Shown here in pieces: positions 1 to 7,673 of a stretch of 64,000 bases of DNA. Under the pieces are notes generated by a model that was not told the DNA's origin, searched no databases, and saw only the letters and a program-made list of their open reading frames with translations. The position numbers and the translations under genes are program-made. This DNA is from Pseudanabaena sp. PCC 6802 (GTDB lineage Bacteria > Cyanobacteriota > Cyanobacteriia > Pseudanabaenales > Pseudanabaenaceae): positions 2,538,868 through 2,602,867 of the forward strand of contig NZ_KB235914.1 of assembly GCF_000332175.1 (NCBI RefSeq), read 5' to 3'. Positions within the stretch are counted from its first letter, which is position 1. Every line of letters starts with the position of its first letter.

Positions 1-690
1 CAGGCGCTTGGCGAGTTCATTATCTTTATTGATAGCGATCTGGTAGTGACCGAGGGTTTTTTAGCCGCGCATGCTGCAGGCCTGCATGGTTTAGATCGCG
101 CTTTTACCTACGGTCGGGTAATTAATACCTGTAATTTTGAACAACCTACATCCGAACCATTTAAGGTGACCGACTTTTCGGCTGCCTATTTTGCTACAGG
201 TAACGTAGCGATCGCGCGGCATTGGTTAATTGAAGCAGGTCTGTTCGATACCAGCTTTCGTCAGTATGGCTGGGAGGATCTAGAACTGGGCGTACGTCTG
301 AAAAAACTAGGTTTAAAGCTGATTAAATGCCCTCAAGCGGTTGGTTACCACTGGCATCCACCATTTAGCTTATCCCAATTACCTCATCTGATCGATCAGG
401 AGGAGCAGCGAGGACGGATGGGGATTTTATTTTATCAGAAGCATCCCACCTGGGAAGTGCGCATGATGATCCAAATGACCTGGCTGCATCGGCTGCTCTG
501 GGGGCTGCTGTCTTTGGGTGGGGTGTTGAACGAGCGATCGATGCGTCCCCTCTTACAGTGGCTGATCGATCGCGGCAACCCGCAGCTAGCCTTAGAAGTA
601 GCAAGGATCTTTTTGAACTGGTACAACGTACAGGGCGTGTACGCCGCCTATCGCAATTTAGGTGTGGAGGGGGCAACTAGTCGTCCCTAA
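1..690 (+). CDS. Glycosyltransferase family 2, C-terminal part (cut by window edge)
   Basis: The frame is open to the first base of the window, so the gene starts upstream and only its last 229 codons are present. The visible part begins in the GT-A fold with a DSD motif (FIDSDLVV, about 31-48), the usual site for metal and the nucleotide-sugar diphosphate. GWEDLELGVRLKKLG further on matches the ED motif of the Glyco_transf_7C region of chondroitin-polymerase-like GT2 enzymes. The likely role is sugar transfer to a surface polysaccharide; the substrate cannot be read. It lies outside the tRNA-integrated element, on the chromosomal side. Confidence 0.8.
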   Translation, partial: QALGEFIIFIDSDLVVTEGFLAAHAAGLHGLDRAFTYGRVINTCNFEQPTSEPFKVTDFSAAYFATGNVAIARHWLIEAGLFDTSFRQYGWEDLELGVRLKKLGLKLIKCPQAVGYHWHPPFSLSQLPHLIDQEEQRGRMGILFYQKHPTWEVRMMIQMTWLHRLLWGLLSLGGVLNERSMRPLLQWLIDRGNPQLALEVARIFLNWYNVQGVYAAYRNLGVEGATSRP

Positions 691-793
691 AAAACATCTC
701 AAGCCAATACAGTTCGGTTAAGCCTCCCAACCCCAATTCTGGGGGAGAAAGAGTTCTCAAGCTTCTGGTTGCGACTCTTTCCGCAAGCCCCGA

Positions 794-1459
794 TCAGCTT
801 GCCAACTTAAATGACTGAATAAATTGCTCGATGTCAGTACCGCTAATTTTACTCTTGTTGCCTAAAACCAATTGCTGATATAGCCTGTCCTTGATTAAGC
901 AGGTGCGCCCCGTGGCGATCGCATCAATCCCAGATACCTTGACATCCTCAAACACGAAGCTGCGGCAGGGGAATCCGTCCAGATCCGTAACGTTATCTTC
1001 TTTGATTTTCCCTTTCAACTGTTGATTTGACAGCCTCACAGCTTCAGCAAGGACGGTTTGGGGGTCTTGCTGCCCAACTTCTTTAGGAACATCATTGTAA
1101 GCCACAAAAAAAGCCCCATCATCATTGCCAAACAATGTGAGATATTGCTTTACCAAACCTTTAGGGCTAGGTAAGTCCTGAGTGCGCTCTGATGGCTTGC
1201 CAGGAAACGCCGCAGAATATTTTCCCGCCTCTGAGGTATAACTGTGCCAGTTGGCAGGCACAGCAGCATTAGAGTTGGTTTGATTCTGGGGTTGAGGTGG
1301 TTGCTGAGGACTGGCAGCAGGGTTAGGACTAGAAGTAGTTGAACTATCTGGGTTAGAAGCGCTAGTGCTATTGGGGCTAGAAGTGGGAGCTACAGTAGGT
1401 GTCGGACTGCAAGCACTAATGACAACCGCGCCAACTACAGAAACAACGTATTTTTTCAT
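794..1459 (-). CDS. Cyanobacterial lipoprotein of unknown function
   Basis: This is a 221-aa predicted lipoprotein. The ATG at 1459 gives a clean signal peptide ending in the lipobox VISAC; a GTG four codons upstream is less suitable. A Ser/Thr/Pro/Gln-rich linker (about residues 20-65) tethers a folded C-terminal domain starting near WHSYTSEAGKYSAAFPGKP, with Cys residues near the end. That domain resembles the PsbP-like/DUF1795-like folds common in cyanobacteria, but I do not recognise the exact family. It is convergent with the glycosyltransferase and sits on the chromosomal side of the attachment site. Confidence 0.75.
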   Translation of the reverse strand: MKKYVVSVVGAVVISACSPTPTVAPTSSPNSTSASNPDSSTTSSPNPAASPQQPPQPQNQTNSNAAVPANWHSYTSEAGKYSAAFPGKPSERTQDLPSPKGLVKQYLTLFGNDDGAFFVAYNDVPKEVGQQDPQTVLAEAVRLSNQQLKGKIKEDNVTDLDGFPCRSFVFEDVKVSGIDAIATGRTCLIKDRLYQQLVLGNKSKISGTDIEQFIQSFKLAS

Positions 1460-1570
1460 AGCCCTACGCACTGAACTGCTAATTTAATTCAACATGACTC
1501 AATTAAGTTTACTATTTAATTATGTGTCATGACTAGCTTAAGTCTGATATCATAAACAAGCTAAAAAATT

Positions 1571-1644
1571 CGGGGCGTAGCGCAGCTTGGTAGCGCACCA
1601 CTTTGGGGTAGTGGGGGTCGAAGGTTCAAATCCTTTCGCTCCGA
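1571..1644 (+). tRNA. tRNA-Pro (anticodon GGG)
   Basis: All arms fold: acceptor CGGGGCG/CGCTCCG with one G-U pair, D stem GCGC/GCGC, anticodon stem CCACT/AGTGG around the 7-nt loop TTGGGGT, and T stem GAAGG/CCTTT around TTCAAAT, with discriminator A1644. CCA is not encoded. Loop positions 34-36 (1605-1607) read GGG, which decodes CCC/CCU. From 1597 on, the gene is repeated exactly at the far end of the window. The tRNA is therefore the integration target of the element to its right, and its 3' half is supplied by that element. Confidence 0.95.
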
Positions 1645-1645
1645 T
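1597..1645 (+). repeat. attL: left 49-bp direct repeat of the integrated element
   Basis: These 49 bases, from the base before the anticodon stem to one base past the discriminator, are identical to 63611-63659. The pattern of a full tRNA at one end, a 3' fragment at the other, and an integrase gene next to the full copy is the classical signature of integration into a tRNA gene. The crossover usually falls in the anticodon-loop region, which is inside the repeat. Confidence 0.93.
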
Positions 1646-1651
1646 AGTATT

Positions 1652-1684
1652 AAAACCTTCTCTATGAGAGGGTTTTCGCTTTTC
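1652..1684 (+). terminator. Intrinsic terminator after tRNA-Pro
   Basis: AAAACC (1652-1657) pairs with GGTTTT (1671-1676), and inner TCTC/GAGA pairing closes a TAT loop. A T-rich tract follows. It lies just downstream of the tRNA and inside the element, so the element supplies the tRNA with a terminator as well as its 3' half. Confidence 0.6.
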
Positions 1685-1766
1685 TGGGTATGCGTTTACA
1701 GCTCTATCGCATTCTCAATAAGAACTACAAAATGTCGCTCAATATAGGATTTTGAAGGGCTAACTG

Positions 1767-1783
1767 GTATAAAATTGGTATAC
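1767..1783 (+). repeat. 17-bp repeat, putative arm-type recombinase site (left)
   Basis: GTATAAAATTGGTATAC occurs here and again, identically, at 63539-63555, just inside the other end of the element. Here it extends into the perfect palindrome TTGGTATACCAA (1775-1786). One copy near each end next to att sites suggests an arm-type integrase or Xis site, or the promoter region of int. This is inference from position and identity only. Confidence 0.5.
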
Positions 1784-1808
1784 CAAGTTGTGCTCAGAAA
1801 CCTAAAGT

Positions 1809-2921
1809 ATGGCAAAGGGGACAGTTGCTTTAGAAACCTTCAAAGACAGGTTACGATTGCGCTGGGGCTACGCTGGCAAACGCTACTGTCTTTACATCGG
1901 TCTACCTGACACAAAGGTCAACCGCTTTGCTGCCGAGGGTAAAGCCCGCCAAATCGAGCTAGATATTGCCAGTGGTAACTTCGATACCACCTTGAAAAAA
2001 TATAAGACCGATCGGCAAGTACAGAGATCGCAGCTTAAAACAGTAGAGCTATTCGAGAAATTCATGCAGGAGAAAGCCAAGAGCGTCTATCAACGCAGCT
2101 TGGAGAAGTACAAAGCCACGCTCGGATACTTGAGGCAGTATTTTAAGGAAAAGCAGGCAGATGCGATCTCTGTAGCACTAGCCGAACAATTCTTAGAGTG
2201 GCTATGCAGCAAAATCTCACCTGTTACAGCAAAAGAACGCCTGACACTTATTAATGCTTGCTGGGAATGGGGAATAAATGAGGAAATCATCGAGAACAAT
2301 CCTTGGAACGATCTAGTTGCACGGGTAAAAATACCTCCTAAACAAAAGTCAAAGCCTTTCACCCGTGAAGAAATCCAGATGATTATTGAGGCTTTCCGAA
2401 GCGATCGCTACTATAGTCACTACGCTGATTTTGTGGAATTCTTATTTGGGACAGGATGCAGAACTGGCGAAGCAGTTGGCTTGCGTTGGGGGCATTTATC
2501 TGATGACTGCTCTAGTGTTTGGATTGGTGAAAGTGTCAGCCGAGGCGTAAGAAAGTCCACCAAGACCAATCGAGCCAGGACTATTTCCCTTACACCACAC
2601 TTGCAGTCAATGCTGCTTGCTCGCAGACCAGAGAATCCAGATTCCGACGGCCTTGTATTTCCAACACCCCACGGTCATGCGATCGACGATCATAACTTCC
2701 GCAATCGAGCATGGAAGACTGTTCTGGCTGGGTTGAATATTGACTACAGAAAGCCTTACAACACTCGACACACGTTAATTTCCCATGCGCTCGATCTGGG
2801 CATGAGTCCTGTAATGGTGGCACAACTAACGGGGCATGACGTTGCAACCTTGTATGAAAACTATGCAGGTAGTGTAAGCAGCCGACCCAGACTGCCAGAG
2901 TTAATGAAAGATAGGGAGTAA
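1809..2921 (+). CDS. int: Tyrosine recombinase (integrase) of the tRNA-Pro island
   Basis: This 370-aa site-specific recombinase would cut and rejoin the tRNA att repeats. The N-terminal domain (about 1-60) has the compact arm-binding DUF3596-like look (KRYCLYIGLPDT), followed by a core-binding domain (about 75-170) and the catalytic domain. Visible catalytic residues are Arg218 (GCRTGEA), Arg320 (YNTRHTL), His343 (TGHD) and Tyr352 (YENYAG). The usual His of the HxxR box is Tyr317, a variant I believe also occurs in this integrase group. It starts 163 bp from attL and reads into the element. The next gene begins 5 bp after its stop. Confidence 0.93.
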   Translation: MAKGTVALETFKDRLRLRWGYAGKRYCLYIGLPDTKVNRFAAEGKARQIELDIASGNFDTTLKKYKTDRQVQRSQLKTVELFEKFMQEKAKSVYQRSLEKYKATLGYLRQYFKEKQADAISVALAEQFLEWLCSKISPVTAKERLTLINACWEWGINEEIIENNPWNDLVARVKIPPKQKSKPFTREEIQMIIEAFRSDRYYSHYADFVEFLFGTGCRTGEAVGLRWGHLSDDCSSVWIGESVSRGVRKSTKTNRARTISLTPHLQSMLLARRPENPDSDGLVFPTPHGHAIDDHNFRNRAWKTVLAGLNIDYRKPYNTRHTLISHALDLGMSPVMVAQLTGHDVATLYENYAGSVSSRPRLPELMKDRE

Positions 2922-2926
2922 ATCCT

Positions 2927-3196
2927 ATGGCACAGATAATACACCAGCAAATCATTGAGGCAATTCAAGAACTACCTAGCAAATCATTGCCCGAACTCGC
3001 CAACTTTATCGAGTACCTGCGGTTCAAAAATGCTTCCGCGTCAGAACCTAGAAGCTCTGGTTCGTCGTTTCTGTTGGGTATTGCAGGGCTGGGCAGTACG
3101 GTTGAGAGCGCTCTCGCCGAGCGAGATGAGGAGATCCTGTCCAGAGAGGTCTCCCCTCTGCATGGTTGGAGCATCAAACCAGAGATGCAAATATGA
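2927..3196 (+). CDS. DUF2281/VapB-like antitoxin
   Basis: This 89-aa protein has an N-terminal helix containing ELPSKSLPELANFIEYLR, typical of DUF2281 and related antitoxins. The C-terminal half is variable and acidic, as expected of a toxin-neutralising tail. It starts 5 bp after the integrase stop. Its stop overlaps by 4 bp (ATGA) with the start of a PIN-domain fragment, the arrangement of vapBC pairs. Such pairs can stabilise mobile elements. Here the toxin is truncated, so the antitoxin is probably an orphan. Confidence 0.7.
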   Translation: MAQIIHQQIIEAIQELPSKSLPELANFIEYLRFKNASASEPRSSGSSFLLGIAGLGSTVESALAERDEEILSREVSPLHGWSIKPEMQI

Positions 3197-3258
3197 GAGC
3201 TATTCTCGATACAAGCTTTCTCTTTGCCCTGAGTAATAGCGGCGATCGCCCCTCTTAG
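3193..3258 (+). pseudogene. Truncated PIN-domain (VapC-like) toxin start
   Basis: The ATG at 3193 overlaps the antitoxin stop, and the frame reads MRAILDTSFLFALSNSGDR before TAG at 3256-3258. The first residues, with Asp in LDTSF, match the beta-1 strand and first acidic residue of PIN ribonucleases. A full VapC has about 130 residues, so only the N-terminus remains. No continuation was found in the following 100 bp in any frame, which suggests deletion rather than a simple frameshift. Confidence 0.65.
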
Positions 3259-3355
3259 ATCGCTTCGACCTGTGCTTGCCACAATTATAGTAAGCATTTC
3301 TGCTAAGGTGAGAATGAATATCACTCCAAATGCACGAGACAACCAACGCTCAGCT

Positions 3356-3748
3356 ATGAAAAAGATTGCCCAGCGCAGCCCCAAAAGTTCTGACATACCT
3401 ACCTGTGAAACACACATGGTGCATTTGGATAGCGTGCGGCAGGGTAGGCAACAGGTCTTGCAAATGGCAAAAGCACAGCAGATGTCTGACTTTTTTGGAG
3501 TTTTGGCAGACCCTAACCGCCTACGACTACTATCCGTGTTGGTCGATTGCGAAATGTGTGTCTGCGATCTAGCCGCTGTCCTGGAGATGACCGAATCCGC
3601 CGTGTCACACCAGCTACGCACCCTAAGATCGATGAATCTGGTTAAATATCGCCGTGACGGTCGCAATATTTATTACAGTCTTGCCGATAATCACGTCGTC
3701 AACCTCTACCACGAAGTTGCAGAACACTTAGGCGAAACAGAAAGTTAA
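3356..3748 (+). CDS. SmtB/ZiaR/BxmR-type ArsR-family metal sensor
   Basis: This is a winged-helix repressor released from DNA by metal. The FFGVLADPNRLRLLSVL segment and recognition helix TESAVSHQLRTLR are nearly those of Synechococcus SmtB. Two metal sites are visible: an alpha-3N type with the Cys pair in CEMCVCDLA plus an N-terminal Cys/His, and an alpha-5 type (DNHVVNLYHEVAEH). Having both recalls BxmR, so Zn, Cd and possibly Cu(I)/Ag(I) are candidate inducers. The start at 3356 gives 130 residues, normal for the family; ATGs at 3314 and 3272 are possible. It precedes the Zn/Cd ATPase, with a matching operator between them. Confidence 0.88.
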   Translation: MKKIAQRSPKSSDIPTCETHMVHLDSVRQGRQQVLQMAKAQQMSDFFGVLADPNRLRLLSVLVDCEMCVCDLAAVLEMTESAVSHQLRTLRSMNLVKYRRDGRNIYYSLADNHVVNLYHEVAEHLGETES

Positions 3749-3802
3749 ATACGTTTTAGCCTAACCAGTTAGCAAGCATGTACAAATTCTCAACATCGTG
3801 GC

Positions 3803-3828
3803 AATATATGAATAGCCCCTCATATATT
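3803..3828. promoter_or_regulatory. SmtB-type 12-2-12 operator before the Zn/Cd ATPase
   Basis: AATATATGA (3803-3811) is the exact reverse complement of TCATATATT (3820-3828), separated by 8 bp. The 26-bp span is the 12-2-12 layout of ArsR/SmtB operators. It lies 8 bp before the ATPase start and 55 bp after the sensor's stop, so the sensor probably represses the ATPase directly. Confidence 0.75.
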
Positions 3829-3835
3829 CAATAGT

Positions 3836-5821
3836 ATGTCCAAACACTGTGGATGTTCCAGTCATGATGATGACAAGCAGGAGCATCAAGAAAGTCATAG
3901 CCACAAACACGATCGCGAAGACGGTCATGATCGCGATCACGATCACGATCACGGCGAAGGTGGATTCGATCTGAGGGCAGAGTTAGCTCCTGTAGTATTA
4001 GTGATTGGACTGTTCGGTGTGGGGACGGGGTTTGAGGAAGCCCTGCACAACACGCCCTTTTCGATCGCTGAGTATGCCATCTTTATCTTTGCCTACCTCT
4101 TGGCGGGTTGGAATGTGCTGACGATCGCAGGGCACAACATTCTTAAGGGTAGATGGTTTGACGAAAACTTTTTGATGACTGTTGCCACATTGGGCGCGAT
4201 CGCCATTCACAAGTTGCCTGAAGCAGTTGGCGTGATGATGTTCTACAAAATTGGCGAACTGTTTCAAGAATATGCCGTGGGTAACTCGCGGCGATCGATT
4301 AAAGCGGTACTGGAAACTCGCCCCGACTATGCCAATCTCAAAGTTGATGGTCAGATTCTAAAAACATCACCTGAAAAAGTCAAAGTGGGAGAAGTTATTA
4401 CTGTTACCGCAGGCGAAAAGATTCCCCTAGATGGAGAGATTATGGTAGGCACTTCCCAAATCGATACCTCTGCTCTGACGGGAGAATCTGTACCTCGCAA
4501 CGTAAAAGTGGGCGAACCTGTGTTAGCAGGCACGATTAACAAAACAGGCGTACTCGATATTAAAGTCACAAAACTATTTGGTGAGTCATCGATCGCCAGG
4601 ATTCTCGATCTGGTGGAAAATGCCAGCAGCAAAAAGGCAGAGACGGAGAAATTCATCACGAAATTCGCCAAGATTTATACACCGATTGTGGTGTTTGTCT
4701 CGCTGGCGATCGCGCTCGTTCCTCCTCTAGTGATTCCCAATGCCACTTCTGCGGAATGGGTGTATCGGGCGCTGGTTATTCTGGTGATTTCCTGTCCCTG
4801 CGGCTTGGTAATTAGCATTCCCTTGGGATATTTTGGTGGCATTGGTGGAGCGGCCAAACGGGGTATTTTGATTAAAGGTTCGACTTTTCTCGATACCCTT
4901 ACTCACGTGAAGACAGTTGTGTTCGATAAAACAGGGACGCTGACAAAGGGAAATTTCAACGTCACGCAAGTCATGCCTAAAAATGGTTTTACCAAGGAAG
5001 AATTGCTATCTCTCGCTGCTCATATCGAAGCGCAGTCGAATCACCCCATCGCTCGCTCTATTCAAAAAGCATACACAGGGGAAGTCGATCTCTCAAAGGT
5101 AACGAACTACGAAGAAATTTCAGGGCATGGCATTCGCGCTACGATTAGCGATCGCTTAATTATTGCAGGGAACGATCGCCTTTTACATCGAGAACGCATA
5201 CCACACGATACTTGCGAGCTTACTGGTACGGTCGTTCATGTTGCAGTAGATCGCAACTATGCAGGCTATATCACCATCGCTGACGAACTCAAAGAAGATG
5301 CGGGACGAGCAATTAGAGACCTGAGACTGCTAGGCGTAACGAAAGCGATTATGCTGACAGGAGACAATCAGAAAGTTGCCGAAAATATTGCGTGGCAGCT
5401 TACTTTAAGTTCCTACATGGCAGAACTCTTACCCGAAGGTAAAGTAGACGCAATCGAAAAAATTATGGCTGATGCTGCCAAAAATGAGAAAGTTGCCTTT
5501 GTCGGCGATGGCATCAACGATGCACCCGTACTGGCAAGGGCAGATGTTGGAATCGCTATGGGTGGTCTTGGCTCCGATGCGGCAATTGAGACTGCCGATG
5601 TCGTGATTATGAATGATTCTCCTACCAAAATTGGCGAAGCCATTCAAGTAGCGCGAAAGACCCGCAAAATTGTCTTACAGAATATTGGGCTGGCCATGTC
5701 TATTAAAGGCGTATTCATCATCTTGGGAGCGTTTGGTTTAGCGACGATGTGGGAAGCCGTGTTCGCTGATGTGGGGGTGGCTCTGGCTGCAATTGCAAAT
5801 GCAACAAGGGTTCTGAGATAA
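3836..5821 (+). CDS. P1B-2-type Zn/Cd/Pb-exporting ATPase with His-rich N-terminus
   Basis: This 661-aa inner-membrane pump exports divalent soft metals at the cost of ATP. It has the metal-channel CPC motif (residues 320-322), phosphorylation site DKTGT (Asp364), SNHPIA, and hinge GDGINDAP. The final helices carry the Lys (MSIKGVF) and Asp (FADVGVAL) typical of Zn/Cd/Pb P1B-2 pumps. There is no GMxCxxC heavy-metal domain; instead residues 1-43 hold CGC followed by a His/Asp-rich stretch partly encoded by tandem GATCAC repeats. An SmtB-type gene and operator lie immediately upstream, as in ziaRA, aztRA and bmtAR loci. Confidence 0.93.
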   Translation: MSKHCGCSSHDDDKQEHQESHSHKHDREDGHDRDHDHDHGEGGFDLRAELAPVVLVIGLFGVGTGFEEALHNTPFSIAEYAIFIFAYLLAGWNVLTIAGHNILKGRWFDENFLMTVATLGAIAIHKLPEAVGVMMFYKIGELFQEYAVGNSRRSIKAVLETRPDYANLKVDGQILKTSPEKVKVGEVITVTAGEKIPLDGEIMVGTSQIDTSALTGESVPRNVKVGEPVLAGTINKTGVLDIKVTKLFGESSIARILDLVENASSKKAETEKFITKFAKIYTPIVVFVSLAIALVPPLVIPNATSAEWVYRALVILVISCPCGLVISIPLGYFGGIGGAAKRGILIKGSTFLDTLTHVKTVVFDKTGTLTKGNFNVTQVMPKNGFTKEELLSLAAHIEAQSNHPIARSIQKAYTGEVDLSKVTNYEEISGHGIRATISDRLIIAGNDRLLHRERIPHDTCELTGTVVHVAVDRNYAGYITIADELKEDAGRAIRDLRLLGVTKAIMLTGDNQKVAENIAWQLTLSSYMAELLPEGKVDAIEKIMADAAKNEKVAFVGDGINDAPVLARADVGIAMGGLGSDAAIETADVVIMNDSPTKIGEAIQVARKTRKIVLQNIGLAMSIKGVFIILGAFGLATMWEAVFADVGVALAAIANATRVLR

Positions 5822-5945
5822 GATGCAAGTGCAGTTTAAAACTACAAAAACTACACTGGGCGTTTATAAGAAAATAGATATCAAGACTCTAAAGAATCGC
5901 TCACTTGCTATTTATTAAAACTCATTTTTTAGTGGAGGTAAAAGT

Positions 5946-6209
5946 ATGTTGTGTCCAGTTTGTAATGTTGACATGAGATTGGCAGACCGCGAAGGCATTG
6001 AGATCGATTACTGCCCCCAATGTCGTGGCATTTGGTTAGACCGGGGCGAATTGGAGAAGATTGTTGAGCGTTCAACAGCAGCGCCCTATGAAAGTGAAGG
6101 AGACAGAGACAGAAGTCGTCATGGTCAGGAATATCGCGGCGATAAGCTTGGAGACCGCGATCGCCGCGAGCGGAAGCGTGGTTTTCTGGAAGATCTATTT
6201 GATTTCTAG
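5946..6209 (+). CDS. Small TFIIB-type zinc-ribbon protein
   Basis: This 87-aa protein has a zinc ribbon (CPVC ... YCPQCRGIWLDRGELEKI, residues 2-40) of the zf-TFIIB family, then a highly charged Arg/Asp/Glu tail ending in GFLEDLFDF. A GGAGGT Shine-Dalgarno precedes the ATG. The next gene encodes a paralog with the same ribbon and the same final motif. The family role is not established; placement between two zinc exporters suggests zinc binding or buffering, which is inference. Confidence 0.75.
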   Translation: MLCPVCNVDMRLADREGIEIDYCPQCRGIWLDRGELEKIVERSTAAPYESEGDRDRSRHGQEYRGDKLGDRDRRERKRGFLEDLFDF

Positions 6210-6266
6210 AGGTAAGGATACTTCAGTCTCTGATTTACAAAACTGTTCGCAAACAGGGGTATTCAA

Positions 6267-6632
6267 ATGGCGACTAAAAATACGATGAGAATCTGCCCAA
6301 TCTGTATTATTGAGCTGGTGCCAGCAGATCGCCAGGGCATTGAACTTGACTACTGTCCCCAATGTCGAGGTATTTGGCTAGATCGGGGCGAGCTGGAGAA
6401 ACTCATTGACCAGTCAATAACACGCTATCGAGATGTCAGTTATGGAGAACGCAGTCGAAATCGAGATCGTTACCGAGATGATTATCGAGAGGATTATCGA
6501 GAGGAACACTCTGGTGGACATCATGACAGATATCGAGAGGAACACCACGACAGCGGGCATCGCGGCGGCAGACATTACAGTGGTGAGCATCGGCGCAGAT
6601 CGTTTCTAGAAGACCTGCTTGATTTTGATTAG
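6267..6632 (+). CDS. TFIIB-type zinc-ribbon protein with His/Arg-rich tail
   Basis: This 121-aa paralog of the preceding protein has CPIC ... YCPQCRGIWLDRGELEKL (about 10-47). Its tail carries degenerate repeats of DDYREDYREEH, many His residues (GGHHDRYREEHHDSGH), and ends in FLEDLLDFD. The conserved ends around a tail of different length point to tandem duplication followed by repeat expansion. Function is unknown; the His-rich tail could bind Zn, Ni or Co. Confidence 0.75.
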   Translation: MATKNTMRICPICIIELVPADRQGIELDYCPQCRGIWLDRGELEKLIDQSITRYRDVSYGERSRNRDRYRDDYREDYREEHSGGHHDRYREEHHDSGHRGGRHYSGEHRRRSFLEDLLDFD

Positions 6633-6729
6633 ATAAACCTTGCTTTCTTGCAGCCAATTCACTGAATTTTCTGTTTCCACTACCTCATTTTCTGTCACCT
6701 GTCCACCACTCAATTTTTCCGTAGAAACA

Positions 6730-7632
6730 ATGACTCACAATCATAGCCACGAATCCGTCAACTATAACCGAGCATTCATCATCAGCGTTTCCCTCAATAC
6801 GCTTTTTGTGGTAGTTGAGGCAGTTTACGGGATTCTGGCGAACTCCCTAGCACTGTTGGCGGATGCCGGTCATAACCTGAGCGATGTTTTGGGATTGCTC
6901 CTCGCTTGGGGAGCCAGTCTGCTGTCTCAGCGACTTCCCTCCGCACGACGTACTTTTGGATTGCGGCGCTCTTCGATTTTGGCAGCACTGCTGAATGCTA
7001 CTTTTCTACTACTTGTCTCTGGCGGCATCGGTTGGGAAGCGATGCAACGGTTTGTTGCACCTACACCCGTTGCAGGTGCAACAGTGATTAATGTGGCAGC
7101 GATCGGGATTGCGATTAATACTGGCAGCGCGTTGATGTTTTTATCGGGGCGCAAGCAGGATCTGAACCTACGAGGTGCTTTTCTACATTTGGTTGCTGAT
7201 GCAGCCGTCTCGGTAGGTGTTGTACTGGCTGGGATTGTGATTGTGCTGACGGGCTGGCTTTGGCTTGACCCGGCTGTGAGTTTGGTTGTTACTGTAGCGA
7301 TAGTCGCTGGCACCTGGCAACTGTTCCGGGAATCGCTGGATCTAATGATGGATGCAGTTCCAGCCGGGATTGAGCCACTAGCCATTCGCACCTATTTGGC
7401 TGAACTTCCGGGAGTAGTTGGCGTGCATGACCTGCATATTTGGGGGATGAGTACAACCGAAACAGCTCTTATGGCTCATTTGATTATTCCCAATGAACAG
7501 ACTGGCGATGCATTTTTATCCCGGGCTTCTCAAGGGTTGCATAACCATTTTGGGATCGAACACACAACGCTGCAAATTGAAACGGGCGATCCTGCTTATC
7601 CCTGCCCACAAGCGCCAGATGACCGAGTATAA
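6730..7632 (+). CDS. Cation diffusion facilitator (CzcD/ZitB-like)
   Basis: The ATG at 6730 gives a 300-aa protein with a short His-rich start (MTHNHSHES). Six membrane segments follow, with HxxxD metal sites in helix 2 (DAGHNLSD) and helix 5 (LHLVADAAV), then a cytoplasmic C-terminal domain with GVHDLHIWGMS. The family exchanges Zn2+, Cd2+ or Co2+ for H+ across the inner membrane. It follows the zinc-ribbon genes and precedes a second CDF-like gene, consistent with one Zn/Cd efflux block. Confidence 0.9.
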   Translation: MTHNHSHESVNYNRAFIISVSLNTLFVVVEAVYGILANSLALLADAGHNLSDVLGLLLAWGASLLSQRLPSARRTFGLRRSSILAALLNATFLLLVSGGIGWEAMQRFVAPTPVAGATVINVAAIGIAINTGSALMFLSGRKQDLNLRGAFLHLVADAAVSVGVVLAGIVIVLTGWLWLDPAVSLVVTVAIVAGTWQLFRESLDLMMDAVPAGIEPLAIRTYLAELPGVVGVHDLHIWGMSTTETALMAHLIIPNEQTGDAFLSRASQGLHNHFGIEHTTLQIETGDPAYPCPQAPDDRV

Positions 7633-7673
7633 CTAACTATCCTCAAATCTCATTTCAGTAGTAAAACTTTCCT

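Noticed and set aside
731-744. Terminator CCCCA-ATTC-TGGGG between the first two genes
   Set aside because: The stem is only 5 bp and no T-tract follows on either strand.
2965-3666. Long minus-strand frame opposite the antitoxin and the ArsR sensor
   Set aside because: It lies antisense to two convincing genes. A hydrophobic stretch (FGVIFILTLAEMLTIIVAS) is suggestive, but no start signal or family was recognised.
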